A stretch of DNA of 64,000 bases from Paludibacteraceae bacterium (GTDB lineage: Bacteria; Bacteroidota; Bacteroidia; Bacteroidales; Paludibacteraceae): NCBI GenBank assembly GCA_017527495.1, contig JAFXPY010000046.1, positions 1 to 64,000 on the forward strand, given 5' to 3'. A model generated the notes under the pieces. The model saw only the letters and a program-made list of their open reading frames with translations. It did not search any database and was not told the DNA's origin. The position numbers and the translations under genes were made by a program. Numbering within the stretch: the first letter of the stretch is position 1; each line of letters begins with the position of its first letter. This document shows, one piece after another, positions 8,681 to 16,887 of the stretch.

Positions 8681-8775
8681 ATTGTCTGTCATTGTCTTCC
8701 ATTGTCTATTATTGTTTTGAAAAGCGATTGTCTATTATTGTCTTCAAAAGAATTGTTTTCAAAATTGTCTTCTCT
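8681..8775. repeat. 10-bp tandem array (ATTGTCTNNN)
   Basis: ATTGTCTGTC, ATTGTCTTCC, ATTGTCTATT and ATTGTTTTGA follow in exact 10-bp register from 8681 to 8720. Two more units lie at 8727-8746, with degenerate copies up to about 8772. Confidence 0.85.
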
Positions 8776-8826
8776 TGGCATTATTTTTGTATTTTTTCAC
8801 ATTGTAGGTGTTTTTTTTATATCTTT

Positions 8827-8858
8827 TTTGTTTTTTTGCAAAAAAAATACTACCTTTG
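8827..8858 (+). promoter_or_regulatory. Promoter of the LRR-TonB-DUF4249 operon
   Basis: TTTG (8827-8830), a 20-bp spacer and TACCTTTG (8851-8858) give a full consensus match. The predicted leader is about 70 nt. Confidence 0.8.
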
Positions 8859-8937
8859 CATTATTAAGTGAAAAAGGAGTTTCTTTGGAGCGTAATAATT
8901 AATTGTATTAAAAAACTAATTGAAAAACAAAATAACA

Positions 8938-9435
8938 ATGAAAAGGTTTGGCTTGATAGCGATTGCTTTGGTGAGTGCTGTAATAGCGTTTGCCCAGAAC
9001 ACTTTCGTTAGTGGAGATTTGAATTTCAAGATTGAGGGTAATGGCGTTGTCTTGATGTCTGCCACACGCCCGCAGACCAATTTGCGTATTCCTACGATGG
9101 TAAGTCATAATGGCGTGAAATATCCTGTTACGGGTATTGCGCGCGGAGCATTCTATAACCATCAGTCGTTGTTGACGGTGAGTTTTGGTGCTTACATGAA
9201 GTCGATAGGCGATGGTGCTTTCTTTGGTTGTCAGAAATTGGAAGCAGTGTATTGCTATGCTGTTGTGCCTCCGGTAAGTGGTGGTCGAGTAGCTGTGTTC
9301 GGCTTTGAAAGCAACGGACAAGTGGTAGTCAATCAGAAGTTTGCTGTTTTTGTTCCGTCTGGGGCTATTGCTGATTACCAGCAGGCACCTCTTTGGAAAG
9401 ACCTACCTTTGCAACCTATTGTTGCAGAGAAATAA
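8938..9435 (+). CDS. Small secreted BspA-like LRR protein
   Basis: 165 residues from the ATG at 8938. An upstream in-frame TTG at 8920 would add six residues before the signal peptide and is not preferred. Signal peptide about 1-19 (ending FAQ), then a short BspA/LRR_5 domain with two recognisable repeats (VTGIARGAFYNHQSLLTVSF, IGDGAFFGCQKLEAVYCY) and a YQQAPLWKD ending typical of BspA modules. It has no sorting tail, so it is probably periplasmic or surface-associated through a partner. It is the first gene of an operon with a TonB receptor 21 bp downstream, suggesting a shared envelope role. Confidence 0.75.
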   Translation: MKRFGLIAIALVSAVIAFAQNTFVSGDLNFKIEGNGVVLMSATRPQTNLRIPTMVSHNGVKYPVTGIARGAFYNHQSLLTVSFGAYMKSIGDGAFFGCQKLEAVYCYAVVPPVSGGRVAVFGFESNGQVVVNQKFAVFVPSGAIADYQQAPLWKDLPLQPIVAEK

Positions 9436-9456
9436 TTTTTTTGTCGGCATAGACTG

Positions 9457-11901
9457 ATGCGTAAGTTGTTTTGCTACATATTATCTATGTATCTCTGCTT
9501 GAGTGTAATGACGCGAGCAGAGAATTTTACTATTAGTGGATATGTGCAAGACGCATCGTCGAAAGAGTCTATTATAGGTGCTACTGTTGTTGACAAAAGG
9601 ACTCAAAAAGGCTGTGTAACAAACGAATACGGATTTTATACTCTCACTGTTGAGGCTGGAGCAAAACACTTGAGTTATAGTTATGTCGGGTATGACCCTC
9701 AGTCGGTAAATCTTGTGCTGACTCGCGACACAACAATCAATATAACTCTCGAGTCGAACACTGTCTTGCGCGATGTCAATGTTACTGCCTCGCAGAAATT
9801 GTATGGTGCTGAGGGTAGTCAGATGAGTACTATCCATGTGGCTATCGACCAGATAAAGGCCATGCCCGCCATCGGTGGTGAGACAGATATTATCAAAAGT
9901 TTGCAGCTTCTACCCGGAGTGCAGGGCGGCTCAGAAGGCTCGTCAGGAATGTATGTCCGTGGTGGAGCACCGGATGAAAATCTGTTGCTTTTAGACGGAG
10001 TGCCAATCTACAATGTCAATCACATGTTTGGTTTCTTCTCTGTGTTCAATGCCGATGCCGTCAAATCAGTTACGCTTTATAAAGGTTCTTTTCCTGCGCG
10101 TTATGGAGGACGATTGAGCTCTGTTGTTGATGTGCGCACCAATGATGGCGACATGTACAACTACAAAGGCAATATAAGTATAGGCCTGATTAGTAGTAAG
10201 TTCCAAGTTGAGGGACCGTTATGGAAAGGTCATACTTCATTCAGTCTTTCAGGCCGCCGGACATACGCTGATTTATTGATTCAACCATTTCTGAAGATGA
10301 TAGGGCGAGGCGAGCAAATGGAAAATCTTACAGCGGGTTATTATTTCTATGATGTCAATGCCAAAATTACTCACCAATTCAACAATAACGACCGCCTGCT
10401 TGCCACATTTTATATGGGCGACGATTTGATTTATGCCAATATACGTGACGGGGTGAGTGAATTTGAAAATTCAACATTCAAAGGCAAAAACGAGAGTTGG
10501 TTCAAGACGCGATGGAAATGGGGAAACATAGTCGGTGCATTACGATATAACCACACTATTAATTCCAAGATGTTTTTGAGTGCATCGTTGAGTTATACGC
10601 AGTATCGCTACAATATGACTCTTGGCATGGAGCAGAAGAATATGCTTTTTTCGAAAAACACCAACTCGTGGATAACCGATGAGGGGGTGTCTATTGGAGC
10701 AGGCTATAATTCCAGCATCAATGATGTCAGCGCAAAAATGGAGTTCGATTATTCTCCTATTGCAGGGCAAAACTTGAAGTTCGGTGCAGGATATACCTTC
10801 CATGCTTTCCGTCCGGGAGTAACGACATCGCAGTTTCACTACAACCTGAGCGAGAATCAGAACAATCAGATAGACACAACCTATGGCAATGCCAATATAT
10901 TCGCACATGAGACATCACTCTATGCCGAGGATGAAATGCAGTTGGGAGAATATGTGAAGATGAATGTAGGCTTGCATTATGCCACTTACACCGTCAATCG
11001 CAAATTCTATCACTCACTGCAGCCTCGTCTTTCGCTTCGAGTAAAGATGTATGAAGGGTTGTCGCTCAAAGCAGGTTATGCTTATATGAATCAGTATGTA
11101 CACTTGTTGTCGAACAACAATATCTCATTGCCCAGTGATCTGTGGCTGCCGATAACAGATAAGGTGCCACCCGAAAAAGTCCATCAAGCTTCGTTGGGTG
11201 TGTTTTATGATTTGGGTACAGAAGCCACATTCTCTGTTGAAGGATACTACAAGCATACTGACAACTTGATGGAATATCGTGACGGAGCCACATTTTTTGG
11301 TTCGACAACAGATTGGGACGATAAGGTGTCGATAGGTCGCGGTTGGAGCTATGGAGTGGAGTTTTTGGTACAACGCACAGTGGGCAAACTGACAGGCTGG
11401 GTGGCATACACATGGAGCCGCTCTCTGCGACAATTCGACCGCGAAGGTCATGTCGTTAATGGCGGACGAGTATTTCCCTCAAAATACGACCGTGAGCATG
11501 ATGTGTCAATCACATTGTCGTATAAAATTCGCTCGTGGGTTGATGTGAGTGCCACATGGGTGTATAGTACAGGCAACTGCGGAACATTGCCATTGCAGAA
11601 ATATGCAGGCGTTGACACAAAAGGGAATATCGTAACGCAAGATTATATCTCAAACCGAAATAACTATCGTTACGAAGACTATCATCGATTGGATTTGGGC
11701 GTTAATTTCCACTATCACGGACATTTTCGCAAGTTGCTTCACACATGGAGTATATCGGCTTACAATGCCTACAATCGCATGAATCCATTTTTGATATACC
11801 AGACACGAGGCGAAGGAGGGCATGTCAATCTTACCAAACTGACCATTTTCCCTATCATACCTTCAATATCTTACACACTTGCATTTGATACCTCAAAATG
11901 A
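9457..11901 (+). CDS. TonB-dependent outer-membrane receptor with carboxypeptidase-like domain
   Basis: 814 residues. Signal peptide about 1-21, then a CarboxypepD_reg-like beta-sandwich (about 25-110: FTISGYVQDASSKESIIGA, YGFYTL, YSYVGYDP). The plug domain (about 125-235) is marked by LQLLPGVQGG, GMYVRGGAPDENLLLLDGVP and PARYGGRLSSVVDV. A 22-strand barrel should fill the rest. It is shorter than SusC (about 1000 residues) and no SusD follows, so this is not a polysaccharide utilisation pair. The partner is a DUF4249 lipoprotein whose ATG overlaps its stop codon (ATGA). The imported ligand cannot be told from sequence. Confidence 0.9.
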   Translation: MRKLFCYILSMYLCLSVMTRAENFTISGYVQDASSKESIIGATVVDKRTQKGCVTNEYGFYTLTVEAGAKHLSYSYVGYDPQSVNLVLTRDTTINITLESNTVLRDVNVTASQKLYGAEGSQMSTIHVAIDQIKAMPAIGGETDIIKSLQLLPGVQGGSEGSSGMYVRGGAPDENLLLLDGVPIYNVNHMFGFFSVFNADAVKSVTLYKGSFPARYGGRLSSVVDVRTNDGDMYNYKGNISIGLISSKFQVEGPLWKGHTSFSLSGRRTYADLLIQPFLKMIGRGEQMENLTAGYYFYDVNAKITHQFNNNDRLLATFYMGDDLIYANIRDGVSEFENSTFKGKNESWFKTRWKWGNIVGALRYNHTINSKMFLSASLSYTQYRYNMTLGMEQKNMLFSKNTNSWITDEGVSIGAGYNSSINDVSAKMEFDYSPIAGQNLKFGAGYTFHAFRPGVTTSQFHYNLSENQNNQIDTTYGNANIFAHETSLYAEDEMQLGEYVKMNVGLHYATYTVNRKFYHSLQPRLSLRVKMYEGLSLKAGYAYMNQYVHLLSNNNISLPSDLWLPITDKVPPEKVHQASLGVFYDLGTEATFSVEGYYKHTDNLMEYRDGATFFGSTTDWDDKVSIGRGWSYGVEFLVQRTVGKLTGWVAYTWSRSLRQFDREGHVVNGGRVFPSKYDREHDVSITLSYKIRSWVDVSATWVYSTGNCGTLPLQKYAGVDTKGNIVTQDYISNRNNYRYEDYHRLDLGVNFHYHGHFRKLLHTWSISAYNAYNRMNPFLIYQTRGEGGHVNLTKLTIFPIIPSISYTLAFDTSK

Positions 11902-12920
11902 CAAAAAAAATACGACATATAGTTCTGTTTGCTCTGCTGACAATGTTTGTTGTTGGTTGTACCACTCCTATTGATTTGCCTGAAAAATATGTTGGCGAGA
12001 GGCAGTTGGTGATATGCGGACTGATAACATCAGAACAGCCGGTGCGTATCAAACTGACCAAATCAGTCAGCATGCTTGAATACAATGGCTCATTCCCAAT
12101 GGTTGATGGCGCAATAGTGAGACTTATTGTCAATGGCGTGACAGAAAATCTCGTACAAGACACAACGGGTTTCTATTGCTCAACTATGGTGGCTCATGCG
12201 GGTGATAGTGTTCTTGTGTGGGCAAGTGACGGGCAAGACACAGCATGGGTAAGTGCCATAATGCCAAGCGCAGTTGAACTCACAATAGACACGGTATGCG
12301 AAAAACGCGAGTTCTTGTGGACTATGCAGTATAGACGCGACTCATTAGGCAATTATGTTAAAGATTCAGCAGGTCAGTATGTACGCGACACAATGGGATG
12401 GAACTTGCGTCTCTACTACGACGCTAAAGTGTCATTCCCTGACCCTGCAAACACAAAAGACGCTTATATTGCTTCGGCTTATCACTTCTATGAGTTTGAA
12501 GACGATGATTTTTCCAAACCTACCGACGAACAACCGAAATGGAACACCGTCACTTATGTGTCGGCAAGTAATCTGTTGTTGAGTGAATTGGGATATGACG
12601 TTACTACCACCAACTTTACTTCCGACACCCTGCGAGACGGGAAAGTCCTCTCGTACACAATTAAGCCTTATTGTCTTATTGACAGGACTTCAATAGGGCT
12701 GAGCGGACAAGTAAGACATGCCTATATGGTAGCCAAAGTCTATCACACCAACCATGAGTATTATCGTTTTTTGGAAACAGCCAATTTGAGCTCTTATACC
12801 GGCGGTACAGGTTTTAGCTCTATACTTGGTGAGCCGGTCAAGACTTATTCAAACATCAATGGCGGTTTAGGTGTTCTGGGAGTACAAACACTCTCTGTTG
12901 ATACTTTGGTATTGTATTGA
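11898..12920 (+). CDS. DUF4249 lipoprotein
   Basis: 340 residues with a lipoprotein signal (hydrophobic run then VVGC, lipidated Cys at about residue 21). The N-terminal block (LVICGLITSEQPVRIKLTKS, then PMVDGAIVRLIVNG) is typical of DUF4249, a family that accompanies TonB-dependent receptors in Bacteroidota. It overlaps the receptor gene by 4 bp, implying translational coupling and a joint outer-membrane role. Its own biochemical function is unknown. The C-terminus (GGLGVLGVQTLSVDTLVLY) is also typical. Confidence 0.85.
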   Translation: MTKKIRHIVLFALLTMFVVGCTTPIDLPEKYVGERQLVICGLITSEQPVRIKLTKSVSMLEYNGSFPMVDGAIVRLIVNGVTENLVQDTTGFYCSTMVAHAGDSVLVWASDGQDTAWVSAIMPSAVELTIDTVCEKREFLWTMQYRRDSLGNYVKDSAGQYVRDTMGWNLRLYYDAKVSFPDPANTKDAYIASAYHFYEFEDDDFSKPTDEQPKWNTVTYVSASNLLLSELGYDVTTTNFTSDTLRDGKVLSYTIKPYCLIDRTSIGLSGQVRHAYMVAKVYHTNHEYYRFLETANLSSYTGGTGFSSILGEPVKTYSNINGGLGVLGVQTLSVDTLVLY

Positions 12921-12966
12921 CAAACAGTATGATTAATTGAACGAATAAAAAAAACAATATATAGCA

Positions 12967-13407
12967 ATGAAACTCAATAAAGTTTTAATTTTATCTTTTC
13001 TTTTTTCTTTTGGACTTGTGACAACAAGTTGTGTTGATAAAGGCGAGAAAGAGGATACTTCTCACGACGAGCAATACACCAAAGATATTGTAGGTCGTTG
13101 GCGTAAGGCTTCGGAGGAAACAACTGAGCCGGGCAAATATCTCTACTATGTCTATCAAGCCGACGGCTGGGGCTATACATGGGACGAAGGTGATGATGTG
13201 TCTGAGCAGGAAGTTATAAACGAGTATCCCGGCAATGGGTGGTTTGAGTGGGAAATATATAATGCTCGTGTTGTGGAAAAACATAAGTTTACTTCGAGTA
13301 GTGCGGTCACGACTAAACGATATAAGATCACTCAACTGTCAGACACTCGGCTTGTAAAATATGACGAAACGGGTGAGAAAGAACGCATATTTACGCGTGT
13401 CAACTAA
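12967..13407 (+). CDS. Small lipoprotein, lipocalin-like
   Basis: 146 residues. The lipobox is TTSC (Cys at about 22), followed by a charged linker and a compact beta-rich domain beginning IVGRWRKASEE, a pattern shared with lipocalin-like proteins of Bacteroidota (W near the start, short strands, ending KERIFTRV). It lies 46 bp after DUF4249 and is probably the last gene of the receptor operon. No specific function is recognised. Confidence 0.6.
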   Translation: MKLNKVLILSFLFSFGLVTTSCVDKGEKEDTSHDEQYTKDIVGRWRKASEETTEPGKYLYYVYQADGWGYTWDEGDDVSEQEVINEYPGNGWFEWEIYNARVVEKHKFTSSSAVTTKRYKITQLSDTRLVKYDETGEKERIFTRVN

Positions 13408-13502
13408 CAATTGATTTGTTGACAATATGTCGGCATTCAAGGAAAAAAACTGATAATTAGAATTAGAAAGATTATCGATCTAAAAAATATATAACGATAG
13501 TT

Positions 13503-16500
13503 ATGAAAAAGTTTTGGAAGATATTTGGAATAACGCTCGGCTCACTGCTTGCAGTAGTGCTGATAGGTGTTTTCATCGCTTTTCGAGTTGTGCTCACTCC
13601 TTCGCGTCTGACGCCGATAGTTAGAGATGTGGCAGATGATTATATCACTGCTCAACATGAAATTGGCGATGTCGAGCTGACTTTTTTCTCTACTTTCCCT
13701 AACCTCTCGGTTAGGGTAGGTGGTCTGTTGGTGGTCAATCCGATGGATGGTAGTCAGTCTGACACTGTGCTGCATAGTCCAGAAGTGATAGCTAAATTGG
13801 ATTTGATGAAGTTGCTCAAAGGCACACTCATCGTAGATGGACTTGAAATAAATGATGTTACCCTCAATGGATATATCGATTCATTAGGTAAAGCAAATTT
13901 TGATGTGCTGAATTTAGAAACAGACACTTTGGAGGAAGATACTTCAGCTTTTACTCTGCCGTTTGAAGGCATGAATCTCGACAATGTGGCTTTGAAAATC
14001 AATCGTCTAACCTTTGTTAGTGCTGCCGATACGATTAGTGCAGCAAGTGGCGAAGGATTAGTGCAGGTGAAAAATGTGCAGACCAACAACAATGTTGGTT
14101 CTGCGCGAGTGTTGGTTGAACTCAGTAGTTTGTTTGCCGGGTTGACCGATTTGCAAGCTGCAGCTGATGTGAAGATAGAAACACCTGTTGAGTTCAATCT
14201 TGATTCTATGCTTTTCAACCTCTCGTCAGCAAATATTGCCCTGAATAATGCCAACTTACAAATAGGTGATGACACCTATTTAGATAGTGTTCAAATAGCT
14301 TTAACAGCAGCGGCATTGGCTAATCTCAATACACAACACTATCGTGTAAAAAACGGCAAAATCAGTTACAACGATTTTGCTCTTGCTCTCGACGCAGATG
14401 TGTTGCTCAAAGATAGCGATATAGTGCTTGACGCATCTTGCAATATTGCAGATTGGGATATAGAGAAACTCTTGGCTCAGGTGCCACCATTTATGCAACA
14501 AACTATCAAAGACCTGCAAGCAAGTGGATTGCTCACCCTGCAAGCTAACGCCAAAGGTGTTTACAATAACTCGCAAATGCCAATCGCAGATGCTCATTTG
14601 AAACTTGCTGATGCTCATGTTGAGTATGCTTCGCTTCCGGTTGCAGTTGACGATATAGCTGTCGAAATGGATGCTCACTTAGACATGAACGACTCAACGC
14701 AATCAGTGGCAACAATAAGGAATCTAAAAGCCAAAATAAATCAATCGAGTATAGAGGCCGACGGAACTGTTGAGCGACTTTTGGCACAAGACATGAGTGC
14801 CAATGTGGGAGCAAGTTTTGATGTTTTGCTTGCCGATATCCGTGATTTCTTACCCAAAGAGATGTCGCTTGAAGGTCGTGCAGAAGGACAAGTACAACTC
14901 AAAGGTAAGATAAATGATTTGGCTGATTTGAAACTCACAAAAACAAATATCGTAGGTGACGCTAAACTGACTGCTATCAATATGATTTACGATAGTCTGT
15001 TGGTCAATACAAAACGCAGCGACCTGACTTTTGCAATACCGAATAATCGACCGACAAGCAGAGATGTGGCTTTTTTGAGAGCCAACATGAATGTACAAGA
15101 CTTGCAGTTTTCTCAATTAGGTTCGCTCAGTGCCACAACTTCGTCAACTAAATTGATTGTTGAAGCGTCTGATTTGTTGAGCAATCAGGCATGGCTAAAA
15201 GCCAATGTCAATCTTGACGCCAATGCTCTTATGGCACAAACCGACAGTATGGGAGTTAAACTTGACAACACATTGCTGAATGCTTTTGTGGCATATAATC
15301 AAAAAGATACAACAGCCGTACCTCAGGTTGATGCTGATTTCAAAATAGGCAATCTCGCTTTCCGAATGGACACGATAAATGCATCTATCTTGCAACCATC
15401 CGGCAAAGCTCATCTCCATGCCTCAAAGAGCAAAAAGACAGAACCGGCGTTAGAGGCAGAATTGAATCTCAATCGGTTGGAGGCAAAAATGGGTGGTATG
15501 GCACATATAAAAACTGATGCACTCAAGCTTACTGCTCAGGCAGAAAAGAATTCTGCCAAAGAGAATATTCTCCTGCAGTGGAATCCGCAACTTGGCGTAA
15601 AACTAAGCAATGGCGATATAGACTATTCAAATTTTGCCTCAAAAATAAAAATTCCTAACATAGATTTCAATTATTCTAATCGTGAATTCAACATAACGGA
15701 AGGTACCGTGTTGGTAGGCAAGTCGGACTTTACTCTTTCGGGTGAGATTCGTAATATTGACAAATGGCTTAATGACGAAGGAGATTTGCGTGGTGAATTG
15801 GTGCTGTTGAGCGAATATACTGATGTGCCTGAAATTATGTCGCTTACGAGCGGAGCCGGAGCAGACGAGACAGAGGAGGAAGAGTCAGTGCAAGAGTCGC
15901 AAGAACCAACTGCAGGAGATCCGTATATGGTTCCTAAAGGTATACATCTCTCGCTCAATACTCAAATCAGCAAAGCTCTCTTGCCGTTTATCAACGAGAC
16001 AGCCTACGACCTCGGAGGGTCGGTGACGGTTAATGACGGAGTGTTGGTTATAGAAGAAATGGGTTTTATCTGCAATGCAGCGCGTTTGCAACTGACGGCA
16101 ATGTACAAAACACCTCGAAAAAACCATCTCTTTGTCGGACTTGATTATCACATGCTTGACATTGATTTAGAGCGGCTTGTCGATATGATTCCACAAGTGG
16201 ATACTGTGTTGCCTATGTTGCGTAGTTTCCGTGGAAATGCTGAGTTCCATCTCGCAGCCGAGACATATCTGAATAGCAATTATGACGTCAAATGGTCAAC
16301 AACGCGTGGAGCTTGTTCTATCGCCGGACATGACCTTACACTCATTGATGGTCAGACATTTACCACAGTGGCAAAACTGCTCAATTTCAAAAACAAAAAA
16401 GCAGAAAATCAAGTTGATAGCATTAGTGCAGAAATAACACTATTCAAGAAAGAAATAGATGTCTATCCTTTCCTCGTTACAATGGACAAATATAAAGCTG

Positions 16501-16751
16501 CAGTTGGAGGACGGCATAATCTTGACATGACATGCAACTACCATGTTTCGTTGCTTTCGCCAACTTATCTCGGAGTAAATATCAATGGTCCGATGAGTGG
16601 CATAATGGATAGTCCGTTGAAATACATAAAACTCGAGAAAGCCAAATATGCACAAGACTTCTTACCGCAGTATCGTGGTGAAGTAGAGAGCCAGAACCAA
16701 TCTCTACGCAAGATGATTAGAGACGCACTCAAAGCCAATGTGGAAGAATAA
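13503..16751 (+). CDS. AsmA-family protein
   Basis: 1082 residues. An N-terminal membrane anchor (about 8-30) is followed by a long periplasmic beta-rich region with repeated 'L-x-G-x-L/V-x-I-x-D' blocks, an acidic, low-complexity stretch near residue 780 (GADETEEEESVQESQEP), and a conserved C-terminal AsmA-like segment (GNAEFHLAAETYLNSN, then YHVSLLSPTYLGVNINGP). AsmA-like proteins belong to the bridge-like lipid-transfer superfamily thought to move phospholipids between membranes; that role is family knowledge. A TamB-like protein of the same superfamily is encoded 4 kb downstream. It is 95 bp after the small lipoprotein gene. Confidence 0.85.
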   Translation: MKKFWKIFGITLGSLLAVVLIGVFIAFRVVLTPSRLTPIVRDVADDYITAQHEIGDVELTFFSTFPNLSVRVGGLLVVNPMDGSQSDTVLHSPEVIAKLDLMKLLKGTLIVDGLEINDVTLNGYIDSLGKANFDVLNLETDTLEEDTSAFTLPFEGMNLDNVALKINRLTFVSAADTISAASGEGLVQVKNVQTNNNVGSARVLVELSSLFAGLTDLQAAADVKIETPVEFNLDSMLFNLSSANIALNNANLQIGDDTYLDSVQIALTAAALANLNTQHYRVKNGKISYNDFALALDADVLLKDSDIVLDASCNIADWDIEKLLAQVPPFMQQTIKDLQASGLLTLQANAKGVYNNSQMPIADAHLKLADAHVEYASLPVAVDDIAVEMDAHLDMNDSTQSVATIRNLKAKINQSSIEADGTVERLLAQDMSANVGASFDVLLADIRDFLPKEMSLEGRAEGQVQLKGKINDLADLKLTKTNIVGDAKLTAINMIYDSLLVNTKRSDLTFAIPNNRPTSRDVAFLRANMNVQDLQFSQLGSLSATTSSTKLIVEASDLLSNQAWLKANVNLDANALMAQTDSMGVKLDNTLLNAFVAYNQKDTTAVPQVDADFKIGNLAFRMDTINASILQPSGKAHLHASKSKKTEPALEAELNLNRLEAKMGGMAHIKTDALKLTAQAEKNSAKENILLQWNPQLGVKLSNGDIDYSNFASKIKIPNIDFNYSNREFNITEGTVLVGKSDFTLSGEIRNIDKWLNDEGDLRGELVLLSEYTDVPEIMSLTSGAGADETEEEESVQESQEPTAGDPYMVPKGIHLSLNTQISKALLPFINETAYDLGGSVTVNDGVLVIEEMGFICNAARLQLTAMYKTPRKNHLFVGLDYHMLDIDLERLVDMIPQVDTVLPMLRSFRGNAEFHLAAETYLNSNYDVKWSTTRGACSIAGHDLTLIDGQTFTTVAKLLNFKNKKAENQVDSISAEITLFKKEIDVYPFLVTMDKYKAAVGGRHNLDMTCNYHVSLLSPTYLGVNINGPMSGIMDSPLKYIKLEKAKYAQDFLPQYRGEVESQNQSLRKMIRDALKANVEE

Positions 16752-16789
16752 AGTGATTTGTTCATTTTATCATTTATGATTTGATTATT

Positions 16790-16885
16790 TATTTATTTTT
16801 CGATATACCGAAATATCGACATATCGAAAAAATACTAATCAACATTTACTAATCAACACGCAGTAATCAACATTTACTACTAAAG
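16790..16885. repeat. Inverted repeat and TAATCAAC array before the M3 peptidase
   Basis: ATTTTTCGATAT (16795-16806) pairs with ATATCGAAAAAAT (16821-16833), a possible terminator for the AsmA gene. It is followed by three TAATCAAC words at about 14-bp spacing (16836-16872) leading to the M3 start codon. Confidence 0.65.
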
Positions 16886-16887
16886 AT

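Larger units (their letters stand above)
8458..8826. other. Non-coding gap with palindrome and array
   Basis: No gene is supported here. It holds a CTGTGAGAAA / CTGCGCGG patch resembling the 23-bp repeat family at 39597, the 19-bp palindrome at 8561-8579, the 10-bp array from 8681, and then the promoter of the small LRR gene. Confidence 0.6.

Noticed and set aside
8671..8902. Two overlapping 66-residue ORFs rich in Phe, Ile, Val and Cys
   Set aside because: They are translations of the 10-bp array and the T-rich promoter region and have no start signal.
9457..12920. TonB receptor plus lipoprotein as a SusC/SusD polysaccharide utilisation locus
   Set aside because: The receptor is too short for SusC, the lipoprotein is DUF4249 and not SusD, and no glycan enzymes are adjacent.
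13754..14275. 173-residue antisense ORF inside the AsmA gene
   Set aside because: It mirrors a strongly coding plus-strand frame and is Ser/Thr-rich as expected for a shadow.
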